From: an uncultured Treponema sp.
GTDB taxonomy: Bacteria > Spirochaetota > Spirochaetia > Treponematales > Treponemataceae
Length of the DNA stretch: 64,000 nucleotides
Direction: 5' to 3'
NCBI GenBank assembly: GCA_900317625.1
Contig: ONHK01000009.1
Span: forward strand, 62,001-126,000
Shown: positions 8,967 to 17,301 of the stretch, piece by piece
How the letters are laid out: every line of letters begins with the position of its first letter
Numbering within the stretch: position 1 is the first letter of the stretch
Notes under the pieces: model-generated
Databases searched by the model: none
What the model saw: the letters and a program-made list of their open reading frames with translations, nothing else
What the model was told of the DNA's origin: nothing
Made by a program: the position numbers and the translations under genes

Positions 8967-9704
8967 GCCATTAATATATTTATCAAAGCCTTTTTCGTTT
9001 ATCTCCTCAACAAGAGATCCGTCACCCGTCTTTACAATCTGACCTTTTACAAGAACATGAGTGTAATCAACGTGCAGACTTTCCAAAATCCGCGTTGAAT
9101 GAGTTATTATTAAAAGTCCACCGTTCTGATTTTTCTGATATTCCTCAACGCCTTTAGAAACCGTGCGGACAGCATCAACGTCAAGTCCGGAATCTGTTTC
9201 ATCAAGAATTGCAAATTTCGGCTTAAGCATCAAAAGCTGCAAAATTTCGCTCTTTTTTCGTTCACCGCCAGAAAAACCAACATTCAAATCGCGTTTTGCA
9301 TAGCTTTCATCCATATTCAAAAGCTGCATATTTTTCTGGAGCTCCTTCTGAAACTGAAAGAGCTTAACGCGCTCGCCAGTTCGCTGCTGGATGGCAGAAC
9401 GTATAAATGATTCAAGGGAAATTCCCGGAACTTCAAGCGGATTCTGAAACGAAAGAAACATTCCAGCTTTTGCGCGTTTATCTGTAGATTCGTTGGTCAA
9501 ATCCTGACCTTCAAAAATAATTTTTCCGCCGTCAAGCCTGTAGACAGGATTTCCCATAAGGGCATTTCCAAGAGTCGATTTTCCAGCTCCGTTCGGTCCC
9601 ATCAATACATGAGTTTCACCTTCGCCAATCTTAAGATTCAAATTCTTAAGGACAGTTTTTTCGTCAACACTGACTGAAATATTTTGTACGTCAAGCAATA
9701 TCAT
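8964..9704 (-). CDS. sufC: SufC ATPase of the SufBCD complex
   Basis: This 246-residue ABC-type ATPase has Walker A GPNGAGKST (residues 36-44), the SufC-type signature FSGGERKKSEILQ, Walker B KFAILDETDSGLD and the switch histidine in IITHSTRIL. SufC powers conformational change in SufB-SufD during cluster assembly; it is soluble and not a transporter. It is the first gene of the operon and has AAGGGG 5 nt before ATG. Its stop codon forms the edge of the stem-loop repeat that separates it from sufB. Confidence 0.96.
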   Translation of the reverse strand: MILLDVQNISVSVDEKTVLKNLNLKIGEGETHVLMGPNGAGKSTLGNALMGNPVYRLDGGKIIFEGQDLTNESTDKRAKAGMFLSFQNPLEVPGISLESFIRSAIQQRTGERVKLFQFQKELQKNMQLLNMDESYAKRDLNVGFSGGERKKSEILQLLMLKPKFAILDETDSGLDVDAVRTVSKGVEEYQKNQNGGLLIITHSTRILESLHVDYTHVLVKGQIVKTGDGSLVEEINEKGFDKYING

Positions 9705-9739
9705 ATTCGCCCCTTAAAGGAAGTCGAGAATTTAGTTTT

Positions 9740-9768
9740 AATATACTGAATTTACAGTAAATCGGCAA
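9740..9768 (-). promoter_or_regulatory. Predicted suf operon promoter with operator-like palindrome
   Basis: On the minus strand TTGCCG (9763-9768) and TATATT (9740-9745) are separated by exactly 17 bp. The spacer contains the 13-bp palindrome ATTTACTGTAAAT (9750-9762). A repressor bound there would block RNA polymerase. Iron- or redox-responsive control is an inference from the suf context; the regulator is not identified. Confidence 0.55.
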
Positions 9769-9842
9769 AGTAAACAATGCGACATAGTTAGCAAATGATA
9801 ACTCTTCTCAAAATCAAGCTGATTTTATAATTTTTTGAAAAA

Positions 9843-10766
9843 TTATTCCATTCTCGTTGTTTCTAAAATTTCAGAAACCGTAACAGTTTTCAGATTCCGC
9901 TTATGAATTTCTTCGATTATTTCTGGGCGGCAATCGTCTTCAACAACAATTGTTCCGTTGGATTTTAGACTTTTCTGCAGAATTCCACCATGCTTGTAAA
10001 TCAACTCAGCAATTTTCAGGCTAAAATCCGCATCATTCTTTATTTTAAATCCAAGCGCAAAATTTCCACTCAACCTTTGCGACAAAAATGCCTTTGCCTT
10101 TTTTCCGTAAAGCGCAGAAATTTTCTCAATAATCTCCTTGTTGTGGCGGCTTATTTCGCGCTGCTCAAGGAATTTTTCAATGCTAAGCTTATTTCCCTTG
10201 TTTTTTTCAACCAGAGAATCCATAGTTTCATTTTTTGATTCACAAAATGCCTTAAAAAGAAGCATTGTCATCTTAGCATCATCGCTAGATTTATGGGAAA
10301 CAAGATTTTCACATGGAACTTTGTATATTCTGCACCATTCTTCAAGGCTTTTTCCGTTTTTTACGCTGTTTGCACTGTCAATAATTTTCGCAATATCGTA
10401 AGCCGCGTAATTTATAGAAGGAAGATTGTATCGCTCGCAGGCACTCTGAAGAAATCCCATATCATTTTTTACAGAAAAACCAAAAATTTTACGTCCGCTC
10501 GCCTCCATCAGTTTTTTTATACCGCTGTAATAACTTTCAAAATTGTGCTGAGCCCTAAAATAATCTTTTGAATACGCAAGTTTGCATCCACGTTTCTGAT
10601 CAAAAAGATACCAGTCAAATTCAGTTTCGGGATTCATAACAACATCGTCTTCATCAAGAATTGTCCAATCCTGATTTACAACGACATAACCAAACGAACA
10701 CATTTTTCCAACACCACCAAAACAGTTGGCACATTCAATATCAAAAAAAAGATAAGTCTTATCCAT
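9843..10766 (-). CDS. DEDD-family 3'-5' exonuclease with BRCT-like C-terminus
   Basis: The protein carries the three exonuclease motifs of the DnaQ/PolC epsilon-like fold: FDIE near the N-terminus (Exo I), GFSVKNDMGFLQ (Exo II) and HKSSDDAKM (Exo III, DEDDh type). The C-terminal 70 residues (IYKHGGILQKSLKSNGTIVVEDD...) have the spacing of a BRCT-like domain, as in some bacterial exonuclease-BRCT proteins. It probably trims DNA or RNA 3' ends. The frame is open to a GTG at 10781, but ATG 10766 places FDIE at the usual distance, and a GGTGG lies upstream. The upstream DNA (10768-10820) resembles the end of a dispersed repeat. Confidence 0.8.
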   Translation of the reverse strand: MDKTYLFFDIECANCFGGVGKMCSFGYVVVNQDWTILDEDDVVMNPETEFDWYLFDQKRGCKLAYSKDYFRAQHNFESYYSGIKKLMEASGRKIFGFSVKNDMGFLQSACERYNLPSINYAAYDIAKIIDSANSVKNGKSLEEWCRIYKVPCENLVSHKSSDDAKMTMLLFKAFCESKNETMDSLVEKNKGNKLSIEKFLEQREISRHNKEIIEKISALYGKKAKAFLSQRLSGNFALGFKIKNDADFSLKIAELIYKHGGILQKSLKSNGTIVVEDDCRPEIIEEIHKRNLKTVTVSEILETTRME

Positions 10767-10767
10767 A

Positions 10768-10820
10768 AATTGTAAATCCACCTACGCTTTTATTTCTCTC
10801 CTATAAAAACTCAACATTCT
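10768..10820. repeat. Partial end of the 157-bp inverted-repeat element
   Basis: This stretch aligns by eye to the right end of the elements at 56561 and 60368: AAATTGTAAATCC, then CCTACGCTTTTATTTC, then AAAAACTCAA. The shared blocks appear in the same order and spacing, but the left arm is absent. It directly abuts the exonuclease start codon. Confidence 0.5.
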
Positions 10821-10822
10821 CT

Positions 10823-11527
10823 CTATTTATATATCGCAAAAATTGCCGGAACTTTTTTCAACTCTGGAAAACCAGATTTTTTCCACTGCGAAACTGTTTT
10901 TGTCTTTATATATTCCAAATCCGTTGTGATTCCCGCCGCAATGCAAAGTCTTGTTTCCGGGCGGCAAGTCTTTAAAACCGTTTCAAAAAGTTGCGCATTT
11001 CTATAAGGAGTCTCTATAAAAAGCTGAGTCTGTCCTTCTTTGTAGGCACGATTTTCAAAAAATTTCAGTTTGCCCGCACGTTCATTCGGCTTTACAGGAA
11101 GGTATCCATTAAAAGCAAAACTCTGGCCACTAAAACCGCTTCCCATAACCGCCATTATCATGGAATTCGGACCAACCAACGGAACAACTTTCAGATTTTT
11201 TTTCTGAGCTAAAGCCACAATATCCGCCCCAGGATCGGCAACCGCCGGACAACCAGCCTCACTTATAACGCCAACAGATTCACCTTTTTCCAAAGAATCC
11301 AGATAATGCAAAATATCTTTTGAGTCAGTATGCTCGCTAAGCTCCACAAAATCGCCATCATCCACATGACTTCCTTCAATTTTCGCCAGAAATCTCTTCG
11401 CCGATTTTATATTTTCAACAACAAAATGTCTTATCTGCCTGACAATTTCAATATTGTACGCCGGCAAAACCCTGGAATATTCAGTTTCCCCCAAAGTCAC
11501 CGGAATCAGATACAAAGCCGCTTCCAT
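10823..11527 (-). CDS. RsmI-like SAM-dependent methyltransferase
   Basis: This 234-residue tetrapyrrole-methylase-fold protein resembles the 16S rRNA 2'-O-methyltransferase RsmI. Visible motifs are VGVISEAGCPAVADPGADIV (compare the SDAG.P...DPG motif) and PLVGPNSMIMAVMGSGF (compare the PGPSA motif). It is shorter than E. coli RsmI (286) and matches the compact variant seen in several phyla; the substrate is inferred. The next gene downstream is the exonuclease. The upstream neighbour is the HAD gene, separated by a stem-loop repeat. Confidence 0.78.
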   Translation of the reverse strand: MEAALYLIPVTLGETEYSRVLPAYNIEIVRQIRHFVVENIKSAKRFLAKIEGSHVDDGDFVELSEHTDSKDILHYLDSLEKGESVGVISEAGCPAVADPGADIVALAQKKNLKVVPLVGPNSMIMAVMGSGFSGQSFAFNGYLPVKPNERAGKLKFFENRAYKEGQTQLFIETPYRNAQLFETVLKTCRPETRLCIAAGITTDLEYIKTKTVSQWKKSGFPELKKVPAIFAIYK

Positions 11528-11564
11528 TTTTCCTCCATCAAAAAGGTCAAGTTAGCAACACAAG

Positions 11565-11642
11565 AGGGCGCCTGCCCTACGCTCGGAACGCCGTTCCTCA
11601 CTACCCCTCTAACGGGGGAATCCCCCGTAACGCCCCCTGCTA
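11565..11642 (-). repeat. GC-rich modular stem-loop element (copy 2, after HAD gene)
   Basis: The element begins at the TAG stop of the HAD gene. Hairpins by plus-strand positions: 11612-11628 (ACGGGGG/CCCCCGT), 11585-11597 (GGAAC/GTTCC) and 11565-11578 (AGGGC/GCCCT). The shared minus-strand block is AGAGGGGTAGTGAGGAACG. The middle stem differs in sequence from copy 1 (AACC/GGTT) but occupies the same position. Confidence 0.82.
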
Positions 11643-12230
11643 CAACCACTCCGCAAGATTTTCGCACAATCCTTCAGCATTTTTAAAATTATAAGTTCTT
11701 ATCCCGAGCATTTTTGCAGCATCGCAGTTTTCTTTTCTATCATCCGTAAAAAACGTATTTTCAGGAATTTCGTTTTCACATTCAAGAATTAACTTCCAAA
11801 ATTCAAAATCCGGCTTTCTTACTCCCATGTGAATCGACGCATAAGTCATGTCAAAAATCCCATAATCTCCACGACATTTGTGGTTATCGTAATGGCTTTC
11901 TATTGTATTCGTGCCACAGACAACTCTGTGCCCTTTTGACTTCAACTCAAGTACAACTTTCCTGGTTTCTTCATTCAAAACAGGATGAAAAAGCAATCTG
12001 AACCAATCGCAGGAAATTTTTATTCCAGAACGTTCCTCAAAAATTTTCCACCATTCAGAAACAGAAAGCGTTCCTTTTTCAAGTTCAAAAAAAAGATTGA
12101 TGTTTGTGTTCCATCCCATCAATGAAAGAAATTTTTCCGGTGCAATTCCAAGGCGTTCACTGATTTTTTCATACAAAGTTCGCCCAGCTGTTGTCGTAAC
12201 AACTCCACCCATATCAAATATAAAAAGCAT
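11640..12230 (-). CDS. HAD-superfamily hydrolase (YihX-like)
   Basis: This is a 196-residue HAD-IA-type phosphatase. Motif I is FDMGGVV (nucleophile D6), motif II is CGTNTIESHY, and motif III/IV is near GVRKPDFEFWKLIL...FFTDDRKENCDAAKMLGI. The second residue of the usual DxD is glycine, as in the YihX-type subgroup. The substrate is not predictable from sequence; sugar phosphates or nucleotides are common. The C-terminal stop coincides with the start of a stem-loop repeat. It is transcribed after pnp, with a terminator-like hairpin between. Confidence 0.8.
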   Translation of the reverse strand: MLFIFDMGGVVTTTAGRTLYEKISERLGIAPEKFLSLMGWNTNINLFFELEKGTLSVSEWWKIFEERSGIKISCDWFRLLFHPVLNEETRKVVLELKSKGHRVVCGTNTIESHYDNHKCRGDYGIFDMTYASIHMGVRKPDFEFWKLILECENEIPENTFFTDDRKENCDAAKMLGIRTYNFKNAEGLCENLAEWL

Positions 12231-12251
12231 AACGCAATTTTAACCCAAATA

Positions 12252-12293
12252 AAAATAAAAAAAAAGACGCACGTCAAAAAACGCACGTCTTTT
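12252..12293 (-). terminator. Terminator after pnp
   Basis: An 8-bp stem (AAAAGACG/CGTCTTTT on the plus strand, 12262-12269 and 12286-12293) is followed on the minus strand by a run of T. It lies 39 bp past the pnp stop codon. The stem also contains two direct copies of GACGTGCG. Confidence 0.72.
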
Positions 12294-12331
12294 ATCGCAA
12301 TCCAGATATAGAACTGCTAAGTTTTATCTAA

Positions 12332-14437
12332 TTATTTAGACTCAATCGCATCAATATAAGAAAGATTCAAGCGTCCCATTTTGTCAACTTCCAAAAGTTT
12401 TACAGGAATAACCTGACCTTCTTTTAGAACATCGCTGACTTTTTCAACACGCTGCTTAGAAAGTTTAGAAATATGGCAAAGTCCTTCTTTTCCAGGAAGA
12501 ATCTCAACAAAAGCGCCAAAATCCATGATGCGTTTTACAGTTCCCTGGTAGATTGCGCCAACCTCAGGATCTTCTGTAATTCCTTTCACAGCTTTTTTAG
12601 CCTTTTCAGCAGACTCGCCGTTCTTTCCGTAGATTGTAACGGTTCCGTCATCATCTGTGTTGATTGTAACATCATACTGAGAACAAAGAGCCTTCACATT
12701 TTTTCCGCCAGGTCCAATCAAAGCGCCAATCTTGTCTACAGGAATTTTCATTGTGATAATCTGAGGCGCACGCGGACAAAGCGGAGCCGGCTTATCAATA
12801 GTTTTTTCCATAATAGAAAGAATATGAAGCCTGCCAAGACGAGCCTGCTCCAAAGCGTTTTTCATAATTTCAGTTGTTACACCGGCAATCTTGATATCCA
12901 TCTGGAAACCAGTGATTCCGTCTTTTGTTCCGGCAACCTTGAAGTCCATATCGCCAAGGTGATCTTCCTCGCCAAGAATATCTGAAAGAATCTTGTAGCG
13001 TCCGTACGGATTATCGCCTTCCGGCTCAGTGATAAGACCCATGGCGATTCCGGCAACCATTTTCTTCATAGGAACACCAGCCGCAAGCATTGCAAGACAG
13101 CCGCCGCAAGTAGAAGCCTGTGATGAAGAGCCGTTTGACTCCATAATTTCCGAAACCACACGGATTGTATAAGGGAATTCCTCGCGGCTTGGAACCATTG
13201 CTGCCAATGAACGGCGAGCCAGATTTCCATGTCCGATTTCACGGCGTCCTGTTGTAAGTTTTCCTGTTTCACCTACAGAATACGGCGGGAAATTATAATG
13301 AAGAATAAAATGCTCAGAGCGGTTTCCATCAATATCGTCATAAGACTGCTCATCCATTGCAGTGCCAAGCGTACAAACTGCCAAAGACTGAGTTTCACCG
13401 CGTGTAAACAACGCAGAGCCATGCGGAGTTGGAAGCACATTCACCTCGCATGTAATAGGACGAATCTCATCAGTTTTGCGGCCGTCAATGCGCACGCCGT
13501 CATCAAGAATTGATTTTCGCAGCAATTTATACTGAATTTCATCCATCAAGTTCGCATAAAGTTTCGCCTGAACCGGATCTTCAAGCTGTTCAGCATGATT
13601 TGCGCCGACTTCCTGAATAACCTTGGCAATCGCCTTTCCGCGGTTCATTTTTCCATCCTGGAAACAAGCTTTCTTCAAAAGCGGAGTCGCCTCAGCTTCA
13701 ATAGCTTCTGCATTCGCAAGAGTTACATCAAGCGGATTCAAAGGCAGTTTTTCCTTTCCGCATTTTGCAACAAGCTCTTCCTGAAGCTTGCACATTTCCT
13801 TGATAAATTTTTCCGCTTCGGCAAGAGCGCCAAGCATAACTTCCTCAGAAACTTCTTTCGCGCCGCCTTCAACCATTGTAAAACCGTCTTTTGTTCCGGC
13901 TACAACAATTTCCATGTCAGCTTCTTCAATTTCTTTAAAAGTCGGGTTGATTACATATTTTCCGTTCAAGAAACCTACACGGCAAGCCGCAACCGGTCCA
14001 TGGAACGGAATATCAGAAATGCAGGTTGCCGCAGAAGCCGCGATTACTGCAAGAATATCCTGAGTATGAACACCATCGCAAGAAACACAAGTCGGAACAA
14101 TCTGAAGCTCATGTCCAAAAGATGGTTCAAAAAGCGGTCGCATCGGGCGGTCAATAAGACGGCTAACCAAAATTTCCTTATCCTTAGGGCGACCTTCACG
14201 TTTTACAAATCCGCCTGGAATTTTTCCAGCCGCATAAAATTTTTCATTATATTCAACTGTTACAGGAACAAAATCCTGACCTTCTGTTACTGCACTAGAA
14301 GCACAGATTGTCGCAATAATGGCAGCACCGCCCCACTGAGCATAAACACAGCCATTTGCCTGTTTTCCAATTTTTCCTGATTCAATAATGAGATCAGCAT
14401 CTCCGAGTTTGTAAGTTACTCTTGTTACTTCTGACAT
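12332..14437 (-). CDS. pnp: Polyribonucleotide nucleotidyltransferase (PNPase)
   Basis: This 701-residue PNPase has two RNase PH domains (the second with FILHYNFPPYSVGE and GRREIGHG), a KH domain with IGPGGKNVK, and a C-terminal S1 domain (VGAIYQGTVKRIMDFGAFVEILPGKEGLCHISKLS). It degrades RNA 3' to 5' by phosphorolysis and works in mRNA turnover. The length matches the family. It starts with AAGGAAAAG before ATG. It follows rpsO in the common rpsO-pnp arrangement, with a strong hairpin between the two genes. Confidence 0.97.
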   Translation of the reverse strand: MSEVTRVTYKLGDADLIIESGKIGKQANGCVYAQWGGAAIIATICASSAVTEGQDFVPVTVEYNEKFYAAGKIPGGFVKREGRPKDKEILVSRLIDRPMRPLFEPSFGHELQIVPTCVSCDGVHTQDILAVIAASAATCISDIPFHGPVAACRVGFLNGKYVINPTFKEIEEADMEIVVAGTKDGFTMVEGGAKEVSEEVMLGALAEAEKFIKEMCKLQEELVAKCGKEKLPLNPLDVTLANAEAIEAEATPLLKKACFQDGKMNRGKAIAKVIQEVGANHAEQLEDPVQAKLYANLMDEIQYKLLRKSILDDGVRIDGRKTDEIRPITCEVNVLPTPHGSALFTRGETQSLAVCTLGTAMDEQSYDDIDGNRSEHFILHYNFPPYSVGETGKLTTGRREIGHGNLARRSLAAMVPSREEFPYTIRVVSEIMESNGSSSQASTCGGCLAMLAAGVPMKKMVAGIAMGLITEPEGDNPYGRYKILSDILGEEDHLGDMDFKVAGTKDGITGFQMDIKIAGVTTEIMKNALEQARLGRLHILSIMEKTIDKPAPLCPRAPQIITMKIPVDKIGALIGPGGKNVKALCSQYDVTINTDDDGTVTIYGKNGESAEKAKKAVKGITEDPEVGAIYQGTVKRIMDFGAFVEILPGKEGLCHISKLSKQRVEKVSDVLKEGQVIPVKLLEVDKMGRLNLSYIDAIESK

Positions 14438-14521
14438 TTCTTTTCCTTTCCTTATGTCGAATTCTTTCTTTTACATCGCGCCATATTCCTAAGAAACTTT
14501 GCGATGCACCGCGTTATGCAC

Positions 14522-14562
14522 AAAAAAGCCTGCGCCACCACGGTGAATGGCAACAGGCTTTT
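14522..14562 (-). terminator. rpsO-pnp intergenic terminator/attenuator
   Basis: The stem AAAAGCCTG/CAGGCTTTT (14554-14562 and 14524-14532) extends with GCCA/TGGC after a small internal loop. On the minus strand it is followed by TTTTTT (14522-14527). It lies 15 bp after rpsO and 85 bp before pnp. It should end most rpsO transcripts and may serve as a processing site, as in other bacteria with this gene order. Confidence 0.8.
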
Positions 14563-14577
14563 ACTAATGGACAAGAA

Positions 14578-14847
14578 CTACTTGCGAAGTCCAAGTTCCT
14601 TGATGAATGCACGGTAACCTTCAAGGTTTGTGCGTTCAAAGTATCTCAACATCTTGCGACGCTGACCAACAACTTTAAGAAGAGCTCTTTTTGCTCCAGC
14701 ATCTTTCGGAAATCTTTTTGTGTGTTCTGTAAGCTGCTTTGTTCTTTCTGTAAGAAGAGCAATCTGAACTTTTACGTTACCTGTGTCGCCTTCTTTTGCA
14801 CCGTATTTAGATACGAGTGACTGTGTTGTTTCTTTTGCAAGTGCCAT
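14578..14847 (-). CDS. rpsO: 30S ribosomal protein S15
   Basis: The protein has 89 residues, the usual S15 length. Conserved blocks include GDTGNVKVQIALLTERTKQLTEHTKRFPKDAGAKRALLKVVGQRRKMLRYFE. S15 binds 16S rRNA early in small-subunit assembly. The start is supported by AAGGGG upstream of ATG. It lies between ribF and pnp. Confidence 0.98.
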   Translation of the reverse strand: MALAKETTQSLVSKYGAKEGDTGNVKVQIALLTERTKQLTEHTKRFPKDAGAKRALLKVVGQRRKMLRYFERTNLEGYRAFIKELGLRK

Positions 14848-14981
14848 TGTTGGAACCCCTTAAAATAATTTTTTCTGAATAAGCGGAATAAATGCAGGTC
14901 AATCTCCGGGTTGAGGGAAATTAATCACAAAAAATCCGTAAAAACAGATAACTAAAAGTTTATAGAAAACATAAGCATTAA

Positions 14982-15554
14982 TCAATAACCCAAAAGCCTT
15001 TCCGCCTTATCAATATTTTTTTCAGCAAGAAGCTCGCGAATCATCGTGCTGCTTATGCGTTTTCCGTCTTCCTTTACAAGCTCAACAAAAAAAGAATTTA
15101 TATTGTTCTCCTCGCAGAAAGCCTGAATCTGCGGCTTTGCAAAAGAACCATTGTGGCCGCAACAGAAATCCTCACCTTCCACAATGCACTTTAAATTCAG
15201 TTTGTCTTTTAGAATGCGGAAAAAATCATTCCCTTCAATCTGCTTGAATTTTTCATCAAAATGAATCACAAGAACAAAATCAAAGCCTACTTTTTTAAAA
15301 ATCTCAAGGCGTTCTTCCAAAGTTGAAATATCGCCTTTATAGCTGTTGCCCTGTTTTATAGAAGAAACTGGTTTTTCAAAAGTTATAAGCCCGCTCAAAG
15401 TTTTGTTTTGATGTGAAAATTCCAGAATTTTATTAAAAATCGCAAAATGTCCTTTGTGCGGACCATCAAACGAACCAATTGAAACGGTCGTTCCTTTTTC
15501 AAAAAAATTATGTTCTTCTTCGCGCAGCAAATCTGCCCAAGTGATGATTTTCAA
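14982..15554 (-). CDS. ribF: RibF-like FAD synthetase domain protein (no kinase domain)
   Basis: This 190-residue protein matches the N-terminal FMN adenylyltransferase domain of bifunctional RibF. It has SIGSFDGPHKGH (the nucleotidyltransferase H-x-G-H motif), a LITFEKPVSS segment, FVLVIHFDEKF, IVEGEDFCCGHN and the C-terminal KRISSTMIRELL. The roughly 120-residue C-terminal riboflavin kinase domain is absent, because the protein ends at ERLLGY directly after the FAD synthetase domain. Its place before rpsO-pnp is the usual one for ribF. It is probably an FAD synthase needing FMN from another enzyme, but loss of function cannot be excluded. Confidence 0.82.
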   Translation of the reverse strand: MKIITWADLLREEEHNFFEKGTTVSIGSFDGPHKGHFAIFNKILEFSHQNKTLSGLITFEKPVSSIKQGNSYKGDISTLEERLEIFKKVGFDFVLVIHFDEKFKQIEGNDFFRILKDKLNLKCIVEGEDFCCGHNGSFAKPQIQAFCEENNINSFFVELVKEDGKRISSTMIRELLAEKNIDKAERLLGY

Positions 15555-15557
15555 GAA

Positions 15558-16466
15558 TTATTTTTCCCACAAAATTTCAGGATAATATCCCTCAGAGATT
15601 TTCTTGGCGATTTCGTTTTTCACGTTTTCACGGTCTTCCGGATAAGTCATTCCAAACCAGCTTTCTTCCGAAGTGTAGACTTTTACAGAACCTTTCTTAT
15701 CTCTGATAATATCACTTGCAACAACCGGCAAAAGCGCCTCTGCCTTTTCCACAGTAACATTATTCTTAATGAAATTTTCCCAATAAAGATTAAATTCCTC
15801 AAAAGCTTTCGGACTAAAACCAAAAAGATTCATGCTTACAGTTTCTTTTCCTGTAAGAATTTCTTTCTTATCGCCCATATCAGAAACAACTTTTCCGTTT
15901 TCAAAGTAAATTTTCAAGTTTTCAACAATTGAAACAAGATTTCCATCTTTTACTGTACACACACCGCGGCTTACAGAACCATTCTGGCTCATCGTTTTTT
16001 CAAGGACATAACCGACCATCGCATGCTCAACAGAATCATTATTTATAGAAGAAAGATGCTTGCCCAAAGTTTCAAACGCGCTTCTTCCATAATAATCATC
16101 TGAATTTATAACAGCAAAAGGCTCATGAATTGATTTTTCAGCACACAGAACAGCATGCGCAGTTCCCCAAGGTTTTGTACGTTTTTCAGAAAGAACAACC
16201 TGTTCTGCGGTCAAAAGACTTTCGTGCGACTGGAACACATATTCCGCATCCATATTTCGTGCAACGCGGTCAAAAAGTCGCTCCCGGAAATCTTTTTCAA
16301 TATCTTTTCTGATTATATAAACTACTTTTCCAAAACCAGCCTTTTTTGCGTCAAAAGTTGCAAAATCAAGAAGACATTCTCCATTCTTGCCAACTGCGTC
16401 AATCTGTTTTACTCCGCCATAGCGGCTGCCCATTCCTGCGGCAAGAACTAAAAGTGTAGGTTTCAT
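15558..16466 (-). CDS. Sugar-phosphate nucleotidyltransferase-like protein
   Basis: This 302-residue protein starts with the NTP-transferase signature LVLAAGMGSRYGGVKQI. It has the metal-binding region VINSDDYYG and a GTAHAVLCAE segment typical of nucleotidyl-sugar synthases. It is probably a GT-A-fold enzyme charging a sugar or other phosphate with a nucleotide. The specific substrate is not evident; LicC-like or hexose-1-phosphate enzymes are possible. It ends 3 bp before the ribF start codon, so the two are probably co-transcribed. Confidence 0.78.
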   Translation of the reverse strand: MKPTLLVLAAGMGSRYGGVKQIDAVGKNGECLLDFATFDAKKAGFGKVVYIIRKDIEKDFRERLFDRVARNMDAEYVFQSHESLLTAEQVVLSEKRTKPWGTAHAVLCAEKSIHEPFAVINSDDYYGRSAFETLGKHLSSINNDSVEHAMVGYVLEKTMSQNGSVSRGVCTVKDGNLVSIVENLKIYFENGKVVSDMGDKKEILTGKETVSMNLFGFSPKAFEEFNLYWENFIKNNVTVEKAEALLPVVASDIIRDKKGSVKVYTSEESWFGMTYPEDRENVKNEIAKKISEGYYPEILWEK

Positions 16467-16505
16467 ATTTTCTTCCCCATTAAAGTATTTTTTGTAATTC
16501 TTATA

Positions 16506-17210
16506 TTATTCCACAATTATTGTTTCAAGTGCAAGTATCATCATATCTTTAAATGTTTTTTCCCGTTCTTCTGCTGTTGTCTGGCCACCTTTTACAATAT
16601 GATCGCTTACTGTAAAAATCGAAAGGGCTTTTCTGTGGAATTCTGCTGCCAACGTAAAAAGTTCCGCAGATTCCATCTCAATTCCGATTGCTCCATATTT
16701 TTGCCAAAGTTTCCAGTTCTGGTTGTCATCATAAAAACGGTCGCTGGAAACAACTGGTCCAACTTTCACATTGATTCCAAGTTCTTTTGCCTTGTTATAC
16801 GCGCTGTAAAGCAACGAAAAATCTGATGTAGGCGCATAATGCAAGCCGCAAAAACGCTGGTTCAGAAGATATGAATCAGAAAAAGCCGCATTCGCAATAA
16901 CTGTATCCTTTAAATTAACATCATCCTGAACAGAACCAATTGTTCCAACCCGGATTGCCTTTTGGACACCGTAAAAACGAAAAAGCTCATTCACATAAAT
17001 TGAAAGCGACGGCTGCCCCATTCCAGTTCCCTGAACAGAAACCTTAACGCCTTTATACATTCCCGTAAAACCAAACATTCCGCGCACTTCATTGTAGCAT
17101 TTTGAATTTTCAAGAAAATTTTCCGCAATAAATTTTGCCCTGAGCGGATCTCCTGGAAGAAGAACTTTATCCGCGATTGCACCTTCCGGTGCGTTAATAT
17201 GTGTACTCAT
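16506..17210 (-). CDS. deoD: Purine-nucleoside phosphorylase
   Basis: This 234-residue hexameric-type PNP has the N-terminus STHINAPEGAIADKVLLPGDPLRAKFIAE, which aligns with DeoD. It also carries GMGQPSLSIY, GVQKAIRVGTIGSV and the IEMESAELFTLA substrate-binding block. It cleaves purine (deoxy)nucleosides with phosphate for salvage. The family alignment fixes the start at ATG 17210. No Shine-Dalgarno sequence precedes it. A TGCTATAAT lies 6 nt upstream, so the mRNA may be leaderless. Confidence 0.96.
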   Translation of the reverse strand: MSTHINAPEGAIADKVLLPGDPLRAKFIAENFLENSKCYNEVRGMFGFTGMYKGVKVSVQGTGMGQPSLSIYVNELFRFYGVQKAIRVGTIGSVQDDVNLKDTVIANAAFSDSYLLNQRFCGLHYAPTSDFSLLYSAYNKAKELGINVKVGPVVSSDRFYDDNQNWKLWQKYGAIGIEMESAELFTLAAEFHRKALSIFTVSDHIVKGGQTTAEEREKTFKDMMILALETIIVE

Positions 17211-17216
17211 ATTTTT

Positions 17217-17225
17217 ATTATAGCA
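17217..17225 (-). promoter_or_regulatory. Extended -10 promoter abutting deoD
   Basis: TGC-TATAAT on the minus strand ends 6 nt before the deoD ATG. With the usual 6-7 nt between the -10 box and the start site, transcription would begin at or next to the start codon. A -35 box is not convincing, which is acceptable for an extended -10 promoter. Confidence 0.55.
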
Positions 17226-17301
17226 CAGATTTTTGAATATGCAGAAATTGATTTTTTTTCAGAAAATTTTATTCAACAAAAAAATCTGATTATCCATTCA
17301 G

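Noticed and set aside
13595-14380. 261-aa reading frame opposite pnp
   Set aside because: pnp is an unambiguous gene; the antisense frame is Asn/Arg/Ser-rich and lacks a ribosome-binding site.
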